61,527 nt of DNA from an uncultured Clostridia bacterium (GCA_934255135.1 CAKQMV010000011.1:1-61527); one strand, 5' to 3'; positions 22,931 to 31,902 are shown, counted from the first letter of the stretch. Notes: generated from the letters alone by a model not told the origin. Translations and numbers: made by a program.

Positions 22931-23572
22931 ATGGGTGGAAGAGGTTCTGGCTCATATACAGCTGGAGGCGTTACCGTAAGCGGAGGTGCAGGCGGAAACG
23001 ATAACAGCACAGATATGTTCGTTGCAGGCTGGACTCCGCAAGCCGGAAAGAAGTCTGTAAGCAAAAGTGTAACAATTAAAAGTGCAAACCAGAGAATAGC
23101 CGGATTAGATCATGAGCAGATGGTTATCGTTGGCCAAGATGGTTATGTGCGCGCAGCCGTGAAAGGTGATAAGCACTCGGTAAGTCTTACTCCTAAAGCG
23201 GAAAGGCACATAAAGGGCAATGACGTGCTGCACAATCATCCGAATGGAACAGCGCTATCGCCTGCCGATGTAATAACTACCGGAAACACTGGCGCAAGGT
23301 CAATAAGCGCGGTATCTAAGAGAAACGGAAAGACGTATGTCCTGACAGCTACATCGAAGGCCAACGGAAAAGGTCTTTCAAGGCAGATGAAGAAGGACGA
23401 GAAAGCGCTCATGAACAAGTGGCAGGCTAAGGCTGATTCAATGAAGGGCAAGAGGTACAAAAGCAAGAAATCCTACGAGGATCAGCTATACAAGCACTGG
23501 GATAACATCTTAGGCGATTGGATGCAGCAGAACGCTTCGAAGTACGGTTATACTTACAAGGTATCTAAGTAA
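22931..23572 (+). CDS. MGGRG-type phage protein with JAMM-like metal motif
   Basis: 213 aa. A Gly/Ser-rich start (MGGRGSGSYTAGGVTVSGGA) is followed by a domain with HNHPNGTALSPADV (about 101-114), an HxH...SxxD pattern of JAB/JAMM metalloproteases, but with a 6-residue instead of the RadC 7-residue gap. The tail is basic. Genes with the MGGRG start are common just before phage terminases. Activity (isopeptidase, peptidase or none) is not shown. Confidence 0.65.
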   Translation: MGGRGSGSYTAGGVTVSGGAGGNDNSTDMFVAGWTPQAGKKSVSKSVTIKSANQRIAGLDHEQMVIVGQDGYVRAAVKGDKHSVSLTPKAERHIKGNDVLHNHPNGTALSPADVITTGNTGARSISAVSKRNGKTYVLTATSKANGKGLSRQMKKDEKALMNKWQAKADSMKGKRYKSKKSYEDQLYKHWDNILGDWMQQNASKYGYTYKVSK

Positions 23573-23587
23573 TCGGAGGGAGAAACT

Positions 23588-23725
23588 ATGACAAAGAAAC
23601 TGATTGATGACTCGAAACATGATTCATTCGTTGATAGAAATTGGGCTGAATACCAAAAGTCACAGAAAGCGGCAAGTGGTAAAGGCACCAAGAAGACGAA
23701 GAAGAAATCAGCTAAGAAGAAATAA
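23588..23725 (+). CDS. Small basic phage protein, 45 aa
   Basis: MTKKLIDDSKHDSFVDRNWA followed by a Lys-rich tail (about half the last 20 residues are Lys). Ribosome site CGGAGGGAG. It ends just before a strong terminator. Possibly nucleic-acid binding; function unknown. Confidence 0.6.
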   Translation: MTKKLIDDSKHDSFVDRNWAEYQKSQKAASGKGTKKTKKKSAKKK

Positions 23726-23732
23726 TGTCGAG

Positions 23733-23758
23733 GCGGGGAAAGTTCCCCGCTTTTGTTT
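23733..23758 (+). terminator. Rho-independent terminator
   Basis: GCGGGGA (23733-23739), loop of 4, TCCCCGC (23744-23750), then TTTTGTTTT. Confidence 0.85.
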
Positions 23759-23781
23759 TGATATGATAAAAGAAGGCAATC

Positions 23782-24126
23782 ATGGGTGGCAGAGGTGCAA
23801 GTAGCGGCACAAGCTTAAGCGGAAGAAAATATGGAACCGAGTATCATACAGTGCTCAAAAGTGGCAATATCAAATTCCTTAAATACAATGATTCAACATC
23901 TGCAAAAACGCCAATGGAAACGATGACAAAAGGCAGGGTGTATGTGACTGTAAATGGAAAAGATGAACTTGTTGCTATCACATATTATGATAATTCCGGA
24001 AAAAGAAGTAAGCAGATTGATTTATCTAAAAAGCATAAAGGAATGATGCCGCATACTCATCATGGGTACAAACATAATGAAAATGATGGCGACAAGGGGG
24101 CCACTAAAGAAAGTAGTGAGGCATGA
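23782..24126 (+). CDS. Second MGGRG-type phage protein, probably C-terminally truncated
   Basis: 114 aa, MGGRGASSGTSLSGRKYGTE, with a middle domain (YVTVNGKDELVAITYYDNSG) and PHTHHGYKHNENDGDKGAT near the end. From family habit the chain should go on after this point; here it stops after a short tail KESSEA. The end is fused to a fragment of another gene in a different frame (see 24062-24274), which indicates a deletion. Function unknown; the HTHH segment may bind metal. Confidence 0.6.
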   Translation: MGGRGASSGTSLSGRKYGTEYHTVLKSGNIKFLKYNDSTSAKTPMETMTKGRVYVTVNGKDELVAITYYDNSGKRSKQIDLSKKHKGMMPHTHHGYKHNENDGDKGATKESSEA

Positions 24127-24274
24127 AATTGTTCATGCCTTTTTATATGAATCCGGAATTTGGACTTGTAGCGGTCCTGTGGAGTCATGGGGCTGCGATG
24201 AAGGTATAACAGACTGGATAGCAATTCAGGGGCCAAAGCTCTTTGACGCATTTAAAGAGGCTGGCTGCCTATAG
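24062..24274 (+). pseudogene. 3' fragment of an HExxH metallopeptidase-like phage gene
   Basis: From about 24105 the frame encodes VVRHEIVHAFLYESGIW, then WGCDEGITDWIAIQGPKLFD, typical of small phage zinc-site proteins (HExxH plus a later Glu). The N-terminal half expected of the family is missing; the first 15 residues (MGTNIMKMMATRGPL) are the end of the previous gene read in another frame and have no clear ribosome site. I infer a deletion joining the two genes. Confidence 0.6.
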
Positions 24275-24293
24275 GAAAGCGAGGTGATGCAGT

Positions 24294-24686
24294 GTGGCTG
24301 ATAATTTGAAAAAGGGCAACCCGGAAACGCAGTTCAGGAGCGGTCGGCAAGCGGCCGAAAACGGCAGAAAAGGCGGCATTGCATCTGCCAAAGCGAAAAG
24401 AGAAAAGAAGGCGCTGAAAGAGACTCTTGAAGAGCTCCTGGCAATGCCACTTAAGAACGGCAAGCAGGCGAATTTAGAGAACATCAAAAGCATTGCAGCG
24501 GTTAAAGGAAAGAACATCTCGATGCAGGAAGCAATCATGATTGCAATGTTAAATAAGGCTGCGAGGGGAGATGTTCGCGCCGCTGAATATGTGAGAGATA
24601 CGATTGGCCAGAAGCCTGATAGCAAGATGAACATCGACATGACGTTACCTGTTCTATTTGAGGGCGAGGATGAGCTGCTTGAATAA
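24294..24686 (+). CDS. Probable terminase small subunit
   Basis: 130 aa from GTG24294 (AGGTGA upstream). The N-terminus GNPETQFRSGRQAAENGRKG and a helical basic body, directly before and overlapping the large subunit gene, suit a DNA-recognising packaging subunit. The sequence is of a Gly/Lys-rich type that is diverse, so the call relies on position as well. Confidence 0.6.
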   Translation: MADNLKKGNPETQFRSGRQAAENGRKGGIASAKAKREKKALKETLEELLAMPLKNGKQANLENIKSIAAVKGKNISMQEAIMIAMLNKAARGDVRAAEYVRDTIGQKPDSKMNIDMTLPVLFEGEDELLE

Positions 24687-25920
24687 CGACGAGTATAAGA
24701 AGATCTATCTTCCGGACATCGTCGGAAAAGGATATAAAGCCTTCTGGCAGTTCAAAGGCAGGTACCGAGTCTGCAAGGGCTCCAGAGCGAGCAAGAAATC
24801 AAAGACAACGGCGCTTTGGTATATATACAACATGATGAGATATCCAGAGAGCAACTTGCTTGTCGTTCGTAAGACATACAGAACCTTAAAAGACAGCTGC
24901 TTCACCGAACTTAGGTGGGCGGCCAAAAGGCTTGGAGTCGAACATCTATGGAGATTCACGACAAGCCCACTCGAAGCTGAGTATATGCCAACAGGCCAGA
25001 AGATATATTTCCGAGGTCTCGATGACCCGCTTAAGATTACATCAATCGCCGTTGAGGTCGGCTGTCTTTGTTGGATGTGGATCGAAGAGGCTTACGAGAT
25101 CACCAATGAGAGTGATTTTGACACGCTTGACGAGTCGATTAGAGGTGAGGTGTCAGAAGGACTCTTCAAGCAGGTGACACTTACATTCAACCCGTGGAAC
25201 GAGAAAATCTGGATCAAGAGCAGATTCTTCGATGAGCCTGACGATGACACGCTCGCACTAACGACGAACTATAAGTGCAACGAATGGCTTGATAAGTCCG
25301 ATGAGAAGGTCTTTGAGAGGATGAAGAAGAACAATCCTCGACGCTATCAGGTCGCAGGACTTGGCAACTGGGGAGTTGTTGAGGGGCTGATCTTTGAGAA
25401 CTGGGAAGAAGAGGATTATACCCTTAACGAGCTCAGTGAGAACGTGCAGACGATCGCAGGGCTTGACTTTGGCTACACCAACGACCCTTCTGCGCTTGTG
25501 ATTGGCTTCGTCGATGCAGCGCGAAAGATCATATATATCTGGGATGAGATGTACGAGAAGAGACTCACTAATACGATGATTGCAGACAAGATTAAGGAGA
25601 TGGGCTACGGCAAGGAAGTAATAACTGCGGACTGTGCAGAGCCGAAATCAATTGCAGAGCTCAGAAATGAAGGCCTAAGAATTAACGCAGCAAGGAAAGG
25701 CCGCGATTCCATCAACAACGGCATCCAGCTTATACAAGACTACAAGCTTATCATTCACCCTCGGTGCGTTAACTTCATCACCGAGATCTCTTGCTACGTA
25801 TGGAAGCAAGACAAATTCGGCAAGGCACTAAATGTACCGATTGATGATTTCAATCACTTGATGGACGCGCTGCGATATGCGACCGAGGGCTTACACGGAG
25901 ATACATTCTCATTTGATTAA
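24670..25920 (+). CDS. Phage terminase large subunit
   Basis: Packaging motor ATPase and nuclease. About 416 aa from ATG24670 (upstream AGGGCGAGG). Walker A-like GSRASKKSKTTALW near residue 36, Walker B in CLCWMWIEEAYE, and the RNase H-type nuclease from about 265 (TIAGLDFGYTNDPSALVIGF) with HLMDALRYA near the C-terminus. It belongs to the PBSX/XtmB type, matching the tail genes. Overlaps the small subunit gene by 17 bp. Confidence 0.93.
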   Translation: MSCLNNDEYKKIYLPDIVGKGYKAFWQFKGRYRVCKGSRASKKSKTTALWYIYNMMRYPESNLLVVRKTYRTLKDSCFTELRWAAKRLGVEHLWRFTTSPLEAEYMPTGQKIYFRGLDDPLKITSIAVEVGCLCWMWIEEAYEITNESDFDTLDESIRGEVSEGLFKQVTLTFNPWNEKIWIKSRFFDEPDDDTLALTTNYKCNEWLDKSDEKVFERMKKNNPRRYQVAGLGNWGVVEGLIFENWEEEDYTLNELSENVQTIAGLDFGYTNDPSALVIGFVDAARKIIYIWDEMYEKRLTNTMIADKIKEMGYGKEVITADCAEPKSIAELRNEGLRINAARKGRDSINNGIQLIQDYKLIIHPRCVNFITEISCYVWKQDKFGKALNVPIDDFNHLMDALRYATEGLHGDTFSFD

Positions 25921-25948
25921 AGAGAATAAATAAAAAAGGAACAGGCTA

Positions 25949-27415
25949 ATGATTGGATTAACTGAAATGATTAACAAGGTAATTTCACTGGGCGCTGAGA
26001 AGCGAATGACTGACCTTGAATTTATTGAGGCGGAGCTTAGCAAGTGGCTATCATCTTCTGAACGACAGATGATGATTGACGGAGAGCGCTATTACAACGG
26101 CGATCACGATATACTAGATAAGACAAGAACCTATAAGTACAACGGCAGTGAGGTTGTTGTTGAAGGCCTGCCTAATAATCGAATTGTTGACAACCAGTAC
26201 CGAAAGATGGTTATACAGAAGACGAATTACTTATTGGGTAAACCACTTACTGTTACAACTGACAATGACGATTATCAGGACAGCATCAACAAAATCTTCA
26301 ACAGGCGATTCGACCGAATGCTTAAGGCTGTACTAAGGGATGCTATTAACGGCGGAAAGACGTGGCTGTTCGTTGGACTCGATGAAAACGGCAAGCTGAA
26401 GCTTAGAAATTTCAAGCCCTATGAGGTGAAGCCGTTCTGGGCAGACGCAGAGCACACTATTTTAGATTGTGCGGTGAGAATCTACCCTGTGTGTACTTAT
26501 GAGGGCACTACAGAGAAAATCGTCGAGAAGGTGGAGATTTTCGATTCTGAGGGCATCCATTACTTTGAACGATCAGACAAGGGTAGACTTGTCAAGGTTG
26601 AGCCATACGATGAGCCGTACATCACGATTAGTGTTGATGACAATATCGAGGGATTCAACTGGTCTAGGATCCCGCTGATTTGCTGTAAATACAACGAATC
26701 AGAGCTTCCGCTTATCAAGGCTGTTAAGTCGCTGCAAGATGGAATCAATAAGATTGAGTCCGCCTTCGAGGATAACATGGAGGAGGACGCAAGAAACACG
26801 ATTCTTGTGCTTGTTAACTATGATGGGCAGGATCTCGCGGAGTTCAGAAAGAACCTCGCAACTTATGGCGCTGTCAAGGTAAGACAGGACGGAGGCGGCG
26901 GAGGTGGCGACGTCAAGACACTGCAGGTAGCTGTGAATGCGGACAACTACAGAACAATCCTTAAAATTTTCAAGGAGGCGCTTGTAGAGAACGCAATGGG
27001 CTATGACGCGAAGGACGACAGGCTTTCCGGTAATCCTAACGAGATGAATATTCAGTCTATGTATTCTGACATAGATATTGATGCGGACAACATGGAGCTT
27101 GAGCTTCAGGCCGCGCTTGAGGAACTGATGTGGTTCGTCAATTGCCACCTGGCAAACACCGGAAGCGGTGATTGGTCTGATGAATACGTCGAGTTCACAT
27201 TTAACAGAAACACAAGGGTAGACGAGGCTGGCAAGATTGCAAACATCAGAAACTCACTTGGCATTGTTTCCCAGGAAACGCTTCTTGCAAACCATCCTTA
27301 CGTGGATGATGTTAAGGACGAGATTGAGAGACTCGCAGAGGAGAGACAGGCGGCTGTGGATGACATGGGATTCAAGCGAAGGACTGACTCGAACGGAGAA
27401 GAAATAGATGAATAA
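25949..27415 (+). CDS. Phage portal protein (SPP1 type)
   Basis: 488 aa. Dodecameric gate through which DNA enters the head. Motifs of the SPP1 gp6 family include GERYYNGDHDIL near 45, RKMVIQKTNYLLGKPLTV near 85, WSRIPLICCKYNESELPLIK near 235 and SGNPNEMNIQSMYSDIDIDA near 350. A Gly-rich run around 312-317 is a likely loop. Overlaps the next head gene by 8 bp. Confidence 0.93.
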   Translation: MIGLTEMINKVISLGAEKRMTDLEFIEAELSKWLSSSERQMMIDGERYYNGDHDILDKTRTYKYNGSEVVVEGLPNNRIVDNQYRKMVIQKTNYLLGKPLTVTTDNDDYQDSINKIFNRRFDRMLKAVLRDAINGGKTWLFVGLDENGKLKLRNFKPYEVKPFWADAEHTILDCAVRIYPVCTYEGTTEKIVEKVEIFDSEGIHYFERSDKGRLVKVEPYDEPYITISVDDNIEGFNWSRIPLICCKYNESELPLIKAVKSLQDGINKIESAFEDNMEEDARNTILVLVNYDGQDLAEFRKNLATYGAVKVRQDGGGGGGDVKTLQVAVNADNYRTILKIFKEALVENAMGYDAKDDRLSGNPNEMNIQSMYSDIDIDADNMELELQAALEELMWFVNCHLANTGSGDWSDEYVEFTFNRNTRVDEAGKIANIRNSLGIVSQETLLANHPYVDDVKDEIERLAEERQAAVDDMGFKRRTDSNGEEIDE

Positions 27416-28445
27416 GCGAGAACGAGCAAGCCACATTGCATATTGGCGGCGAAGAAACAAGGCGCTATCTAAAATGGTCGATGAATCAGAAGTAATCAAG
27501 CGTATGCAAGAAGCCTATAGAACTGCAGAGACCCATATAAATCAGCAGATAGCGAGCTGGTATCAGAAGTTTGCGGTCGAAAATGAAATTTCGCTGCAGC
27601 AGGCTAAGAAGCTTCTTGATGAGGGTGAGCTGAAGGATTTCCAGATGACGCTCAAAGAATACATTGAACACGGCGAGAATCTTGACGTAGATCCAAGCTG
27701 GCTCAACGCTATGATTAACGCCTCTGCAAAACATCACATCACGCGCCTTGATGCACTTAAGATGATCACGCAAGCAGAGCTTGAAGAAGCAGTCGCGAAG
27801 ATCAGTGATGGATGGATGGTCGAAATGGCCAAAACTGCATACCTTAAGTCTCTGTATGATCTTCAGATGGACTTAAGAGTAGCGTTCAACGTACCCAATA
27901 TGGAGAAGGTGATCAGAACGGCAAAGAAGCCTTGGACACCTGACGGCATCGAGTTCGCTAAAAGAAAGGGTGTGAACAACGCCAAACTTGTGCAGAAGCT
28001 TCAGAAGGAGCTGACGCAGGCAGCAATCACAGGCGAGAAGTACGAGACCATAGCGGAGAGAGTCTCAAAAGCAATCAATCTCACGGCTTACGAGTCAATG
28101 AGGATTATAAGGACGGAATCAACGCATATAGAGACTGAAGCGCGTATGCAAGCGTACAGAGACTGCGGCATCGCACGGTATCAGAACCTAGCTACACTCG
28201 ACAAGATCACATGTGAGACTTGTCGGTCATTCGATTTAACTGTGTGGAAGGTGTCGGACAGAATTGACGGCATGAATGCGCCGCCGTTTCATCCGAATTG
28301 CAGATGCACGACAATACCTTATTTTGAGAATGGCGAGCTTGCCGGAACAAGAGCGGCACGAAATGCTGAAGGAAAGACTGTTTTCGTTGACGGAAACATG
28401 ACATACCAAGAATGGCTCGAAGAGTACGGAGGAGCCGCACAATAA
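27408..28445 (+). CDS. Minor head protein, phage Mu F / SPP1 gp7 type
   Basis: 345 aa. Head morphogenesis protein that joins the portal. The C-terminal core has RIIRTESTHIETEARMQAYR, CETCRSFDLTVWKV and PPFHPNCRCTTIPYF, the usual signature. The N-terminus is helical and basic. Overlaps the portal gene and ends before a terminator. Confidence 0.9.
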   Translation: MNKRERASHIAYWRRRNKALSKMVDESEVIKRMQEAYRTAETHINQQIASWYQKFAVENEISLQQAKKLLDEGELKDFQMTLKEYIEHGENLDVDPSWLNAMINASAKHHITRLDALKMITQAELEEAVAKISDGWMVEMAKTAYLKSLYDLQMDLRVAFNVPNMEKVIRTAKKPWTPDGIEFAKRKGVNNAKLVQKLQKELTQAAITGEKYETIAERVSKAINLTAYESMRIIRTESTHIETEARMQAYRDCGIARYQNLATLDKITCETCRSFDLTVWKVSDRIDGMNAPPFHPNCRCTTIPYFENGELAGTRAARNAEGKTVFVDGNMTYQEWLEEYGGAAQ

Positions 28446-28455
28446 AGGACTATGA

Positions 28456-28481
28456 AGACTGGCTTAATGGCCGGTCTTTTT
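28456..28481 (+). terminator. Terminator between head and scaffold genes
   Basis: AGACTGGC (28456-28463) pairs with GCCGGTCT (28470-28477) through one G-U, followed by five or six T. It can separate early-head from capsid expression. Confidence 0.75.
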
Positions 28482-28520
28482 AGTTATATACATACCCATT
28501 ATAAACCTTCTATGTTGTAT

Positions 28521-28586
28521 GACCTCGGCAAGTCGTAAAACTGCCGTGAACTTGGGAAGCGACCCCGTATAAAAGCGTATGAAAGG
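28521..28586 (+). ncRNA. Possible pseudoknot RNA leader of the scaffold/capsid genes
   Basis: CGGCA (28526-28530) pairs with TGCCG (28542-28546). GTCG in its loop (28532-28535) pairs with CGAC downstream (28560-28563), an H-type pseudoknot. GGG (28554-28556) and CCC (28564-28566) give an alternative small stem around the same bases. It lies between the terminator and the ribosome site AAAGGAG (28582-28588) of the scaffold gene, where no coding frame is present. A cis-acting leader is inferred. Confidence 0.45.
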
Positions 28587-28595
28587 AGCACACAA

Positions 28596-29177
28596 ATGAA
28601 CAGAGAATTTCTAGAGGGACTAGGCATCGAGAAGGACACAATCGACAAGATCATGTCTGAAAACGGCAAAGATATCGAGAAGGCCAAGGGCAATGCAGAA
28701 TCTAATTCAGCAAGAGTTAAGGAACTCGAGAAAGAGAACGAGTCCCTAAGAGGAAGCATCGGAGAGAGAGACACACAGCTTGAACAGCTAAAAAAGAGTG
28801 CTGGCGACAATGAAGACCTCAAAAAGCAGATTGAGTCACTGACTGCAGCCAACAAGAAGTCTGCAGAGGATCACGAGAATGCGATGAAGTCTCTAAAAAA
28901 GACACACGCAATTGAGAACGCGCTTTCGGCTGCATCAGCTAAGGATGTCGAGCTTGTGCATAAGCTGATCGATGAATCAAAGGTATCTCTTGATGACAAC
29001 GGAAACCTCCTCGGCCTGGAGGATCAGATCACATCTCTTAAGGAGCGTGAAGTAACCAAGGGCATGTTCGGAAGTGGAGTTCCACAAATGAGGGGCGCAA
29101 GCCCAGGACATGGCTCAGATCCGGAAGATAGCGGAACAGAGTCTGAATTTCAAAAGAGATTAAACAAATATAAGTAA
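28596..29177 (+). CDS. Phage scaffolding protein (Gp20 type)
   Basis: 193 aa. Temporary core of the procapsid. The N-terminus MNREFLEGLGIEKDTIDKIM and a long Glu/Lys-rich coiled coil (about 25-105) mark the Gp20 scaffold family. The C-terminal part (EREVTKGMFGSGVPQMRGAS) includes the capsid-binding end. Ribosome site GAAAGGAG follows the structured leader. Confidence 0.88.
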   Translation: MNREFLEGLGIEKDTIDKIMSENGKDIEKAKGNAESNSARVKELEKENESLRGSIGERDTQLEQLKKSAGDNEDLKKQIESLTAANKKSAEDHENAMKSLKKTHAIENALSAASAKDVELVHKLIDESKVSLDDNGNLLGLEDQITSLKEREVTKGMFGSGVPQMRGASPGHGSDPEDSGTESEFQKRLNKYK

Positions 29178-29190
29178 AGGAGTATAAGAA

Positions 29191-30108
29191 ATGGCAGCAG
29201 GAAACAACAACAATCAGTCAGCAAGATCTTATTCAAAGGAATTTGCGCAGCTTCTACCTGCAGTGTTCGGCGTTAGATCTTACTTCGGCGACTTTTTCGG
29301 CGGAACTATCGAGGCGCTCGATGGAATCACTAACAAGGACACAGCTTTCAGCGTTAAGACGTCAGATGTTGCTTGTGTCGTTGCGACAGGAACACTCGGT
29401 AAGACCGGAACGCCTGCATACAAGACAGGTAAGAACGTAGCAATGGGAACAGGCGCTGACGGTAGGTCAAGATTCGGTGATGTCACTGAAATCGTATACA
29501 CAGATACAGATGTTCCATACACTTGGGACTGGGTATTTCACGAAGGCATTGATAGACACAATGTTAATGCTGATTTCGACTCAGCTGTACTTGACAGAAT
29601 CGAGCTTCAGTCACAGAAGCAGGTTGACGCATTCAATGCGCATCACTCAGCGTTCATCTCAGCATCAGCAGGCATCACACAGAAGTCAACAGCTATGCCA
29701 ACAGCTGAGACAGTAGTGGCAGTGTTTAACGAGCTCAACAAGGCGTTCGTCAACGCTGGCGCGGTAGGCACTAAGGTAGCGAAGGTTAAGCCTGATGTAT
29801 ACGCAGCAATCGTTGACACTAACCTTATGACCACTGAGAAGGGTTCAAACGTTAACATCGATAAGAACGAGGTTAAGATGTTCAAGGACTTCGTCATCGA
29901 GCAGATCCCAGAGGCAGCGTTCCAGAAGAACGACTGCATCTACGCTTACATCACTAACGTAGGTAAGGCGTTCACAGGAATCGAGACTACAAGAACAGTC
30001 GAGACAGAGGACTTCGACGGAGTTAAGCTTCAGGGTGCTGGTAAGGCTGGTGAATGGATTCTCCCAGATAACAAGGCCGCAGTAGCCAAGGTAACTGTAG
30101 GAGCTTAG
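29191..30108 (+). CDS. Major capsid protein
   Basis: 305 aa, 13 bp after the scaffold gene with AAAGGAG. The sequence from GVRSYFGDFFGGTIEALDGI, through the KTSDVACVVATGTLGKTGTP segment, to the C-terminal GKAGEWILPDNKAAVAKVTV suits the HK97-fold capsid class found with Gp20 scaffolds. Codon use is strongly biased, as for an abundant protein. Confidence 0.85.
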   Translation: MAAGNNNNQSARSYSKEFAQLLPAVFGVRSYFGDFFGGTIEALDGITNKDTAFSVKTSDVACVVATGTLGKTGTPAYKTGKNVAMGTGADGRSRFGDVTEIVYTDTDVPYTWDWVFHEGIDRHNVNADFDSAVLDRIELQSQKQVDAFNAHHSAFISASAGITQKSTAMPTAETVVAVFNELNKAFVNAGAVGTKVAKVKPDVYAAIVDTNLMTTEKGSNVNIDKNEVKMFKDFVIEQIPEAAFQKNDCIYAYITNVGKAFTGIETTRTVETEDFDGVKLQGAGKAGEWILPDNKAAVAKVTVGA

Positions 30109-30132
30109 TCACTTATATAGGAGGTAAGCGCA

Positions 30133-30507
30133 ATGCTGGAATCAATCACAGAGAGACTTGCGTTTTACGGATACGAACCGAGCGTGGAGGACGAGACCGC
30201 GCTCACGTTCCTCCTAAGCAAGACCGTGGATCACGTCAAGAATTTCTGCAATCTTATGATAGTGCCGGGAGAACTTGAGTCAACAGTGGTTGAGTGCGTC
30301 ACACTCGAATTCCTGCAGGCTCTATCATTAAGCGGCCGCCTTGATGACGTTAATATAACAGTTGACAAGGTATCAAGCATCTCTGAAGGTGATGTGTCTA
30401 TCTCCTATGCTAGCAGTTCAAGCAAACAGACGCTATCTGACGCATGCGAGAAGGCAAAAAATCAGCTTAATGCGGAGCTTTTACCATTCAGAAGGATGAG
30501 GTGGTAG
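30133..30507 (+). CDS. Head-tail connector protein (gp6/gp15-like)
   Basis: 124 aa, helical N-terminus (LESITERLAFYGYEPSVEDE), typical of the connector that binds under the portal. Position directly after the capsid gene supports this. Ribosome site GGAGG. Confidence 0.75.
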   Translation: MLESITERLAFYGYEPSVEDETALTFLLSKTVDHVKNFCNLMIVPGELESTVVECVTLEFLQALSLSGRLDDVNITVDKVSSISEGDVSISYASSSSKQTLSDACEKAKNQLNAELLPFRRMRW

Positions 30508-30509
30508 TC

Positions 30510-30875
30510 TTGAGGATTCCAAACCTTAAAAGGGAAATAAGCGCCTTATACACGGGTACGGCTAATGTGTATGATTTCGTCTATGAGGTGACTGAACGCG
30601 GCGCGAAAGTGAAGAGTAGCGAACCTAAGCTTGTCATAGAAGGTCTGCCTTGCAGACTTTCATATTCAAGCAAGGTATCGACTAATCAAGATACCTTTGG
30701 AGAGGTCCAGCAGGAGATAGTCCTATTCTGCGACCCCTCTGCAAGCATCAGACCTGGTGCGATGGTAGAGGTGACGCAAGCTGGAGCAACGGAGGTATAC
30801 GAATGCGCCGGACAACCTGCAAGCTACACCTCTCACCAAGAAATCCGCTTGAAGATCCGCAGAAAGAGAGCGTAG
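30510..30875 (+). CDS. Head closure / tail attachment protein
   Basis: About 121 aa. Beta-rich, of the head-closure type (PKLVIEGLPCRLSYSSKVST, EIVLFCDPSASIRPGAMVEV). TTG30510 follows the upstream stop by 3 bp with GATGAGG nearby; GTG30501 is another option. It lies between connector and tail-completion genes. Confidence 0.65.
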   Translation: MRIPNLKREISALYTGTANVYDFVYEVTERGAKVKSSEPKLVIEGLPCRLSYSSKVSTNQDTFGEVQQEIVLFCDPSASIRPGAMVEVTQAGATEVYECAGQPASYTSHQEIRLKIRRKRA

Positions 30876-30877
30876 AG

Positions 30878-31288
30878 ATGATTAAGGTTGATAAGAAGGA
30901 CCTTGAGGAGCTGCTTAATAGACTCGAACAAGGCGCTGCAGAGGAAGTGATCCAGACAGGAATGAATCAGTTGGCTGAGTATGGCATCGGCATCGCTAAG
31001 AAGAACACTCCTCGAGTTACAACGAATTTGATGAATAATTGGTCAGTGAGCGAGGTAAGCGCTAAGAAGCTTGTGCTTATTAATAACACTGAGTATGCCG
31101 AATACGTTGAGTACGGCCACAGGCAACAGCCTGGAAGGTACGTGCCGGCAATCGGCAAGCGACTCAAAAGAGCGTGGGTTCGCGGTGTCTTCTATGCAGC
31201 ACGTTCAGAGGAACAGCTCCGAAATAACGCGGGGCGAATCCTTAAGCCTATCATAACTAAAGAATTAGAAAGGATTCTAAATGGCTAA
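30878..31288 (+). CDS. HK97 gp10-like tail-completion protein
   Basis: 136 aa from ATG30878. The segment NTEYAEYVEYGHRQQPGRYV is the family signature. Likely caps the tail end or joins head and tail. Overlaps the next gene by 8 bp. A longer frame upstream is a shadow of the previous gene. Confidence 0.82.
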   Translation: MIKVDKKDLEELLNRLEQGAAEEVIQTGMNQLAEYGIGIAKKNTPRVTTNLMNNWSVSEVSAKKLVLINNTEYAEYVEYGHRQQPGRYVPAIGKRLKRAWVRGVFYAARSEEQLRNNAGRILKPIITKELERILNG

Positions 31289-31742
31289 CATCGAGAAAGA
31301 TGGAATGGTTAACGCTGTCATTGACGGCGTCACAGAGGCTCTTGTGCTCGAATTTCCGACAGAAAAAGGCTATCAGATCTATATCGGAGACGTTCCGCAA
31401 GATTTCGAACCTAAATCATTCATTGTAGGTAACGTGACAGCGAGTAAGGAGAGGAAGAACACAACAACATCTGTGTACACGGAAATCATCACCATTCAAT
31501 ACCAACCAGAAGGCGGCGAGATGGAGCTTAACTCCGTCAAAAGCCGTCTTATTGAATGTCTCGAAATTATCAACGTGTACAACGGTAGAGGCGTGAAGCC
31601 AACGAGGACAAGTTATAGAGACTCAGCAGTGGTTGACGACATCCTAACTTACATTATCAGCGTGTCAGATGTTTACTACGAACTGCCTCAGGGCGATAGC
31701 ATGACTTCGGCAATCACGCAGATAGGAGCAACAGATGAGTAA
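31281..31742 (+). CDS. Phage tail terminator-type protein (DUF6838-like)
   Basis: 153 aa: GYQIYIGDVPQDFEPKSFIV, then a conserved-looking EIITIQYQPEGGEMELNSVK. The position between gp10-like and sheath genes and the fold pattern suit the tail terminator of PBSX-like phages. Overlaps both neighbours. Confidence 0.72.
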   Translation: MANIEKDGMVNAVIDGVTEALVLEFPTEKGYQIYIGDVPQDFEPKSFIVGNVTASKERKNTTTSVYTEIITIQYQPEGGEMELNSVKSRLIECLEIINVYNGRGVKPTRTSYRDSAVVDDILTYIISVSDVYYELPQGDSMTSAITQIGATDE

Positions 31743-31899
31743 GACAGAAGAAATGAAGTTCACTAAGGATCAGTGGGCTTCTTCACAAAAATACAAAGAT
31801 AAACCAGATCTTATTGAGGCGCTTCTTGTGGACGGTGAATCGTACACAGAGAAACAAGTGGATAAGATCGTTAAAGATTACCTAACAAAGGAGGTATAA
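31735..31899 (+). CDS. Small tail-region protein, 54 aa
   Basis: MSKTEEMKFTKDQWASSQKY and then KPDLIEALLVDGESYTEKQV. ATG31735 overlaps the upstream stop. Small proteins of this style (start KFTKEQ-W) stand directly before the sheath gene in many PBSX-like phages. Function unknown. Confidence 0.65.
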   Translation: MSKTEEMKFTKDQWASSQKYKDKPDLIEALLVDGESYTEKQVDKIVKDYLTKEV

Positions 31900-31902
31900 C
31901 GC

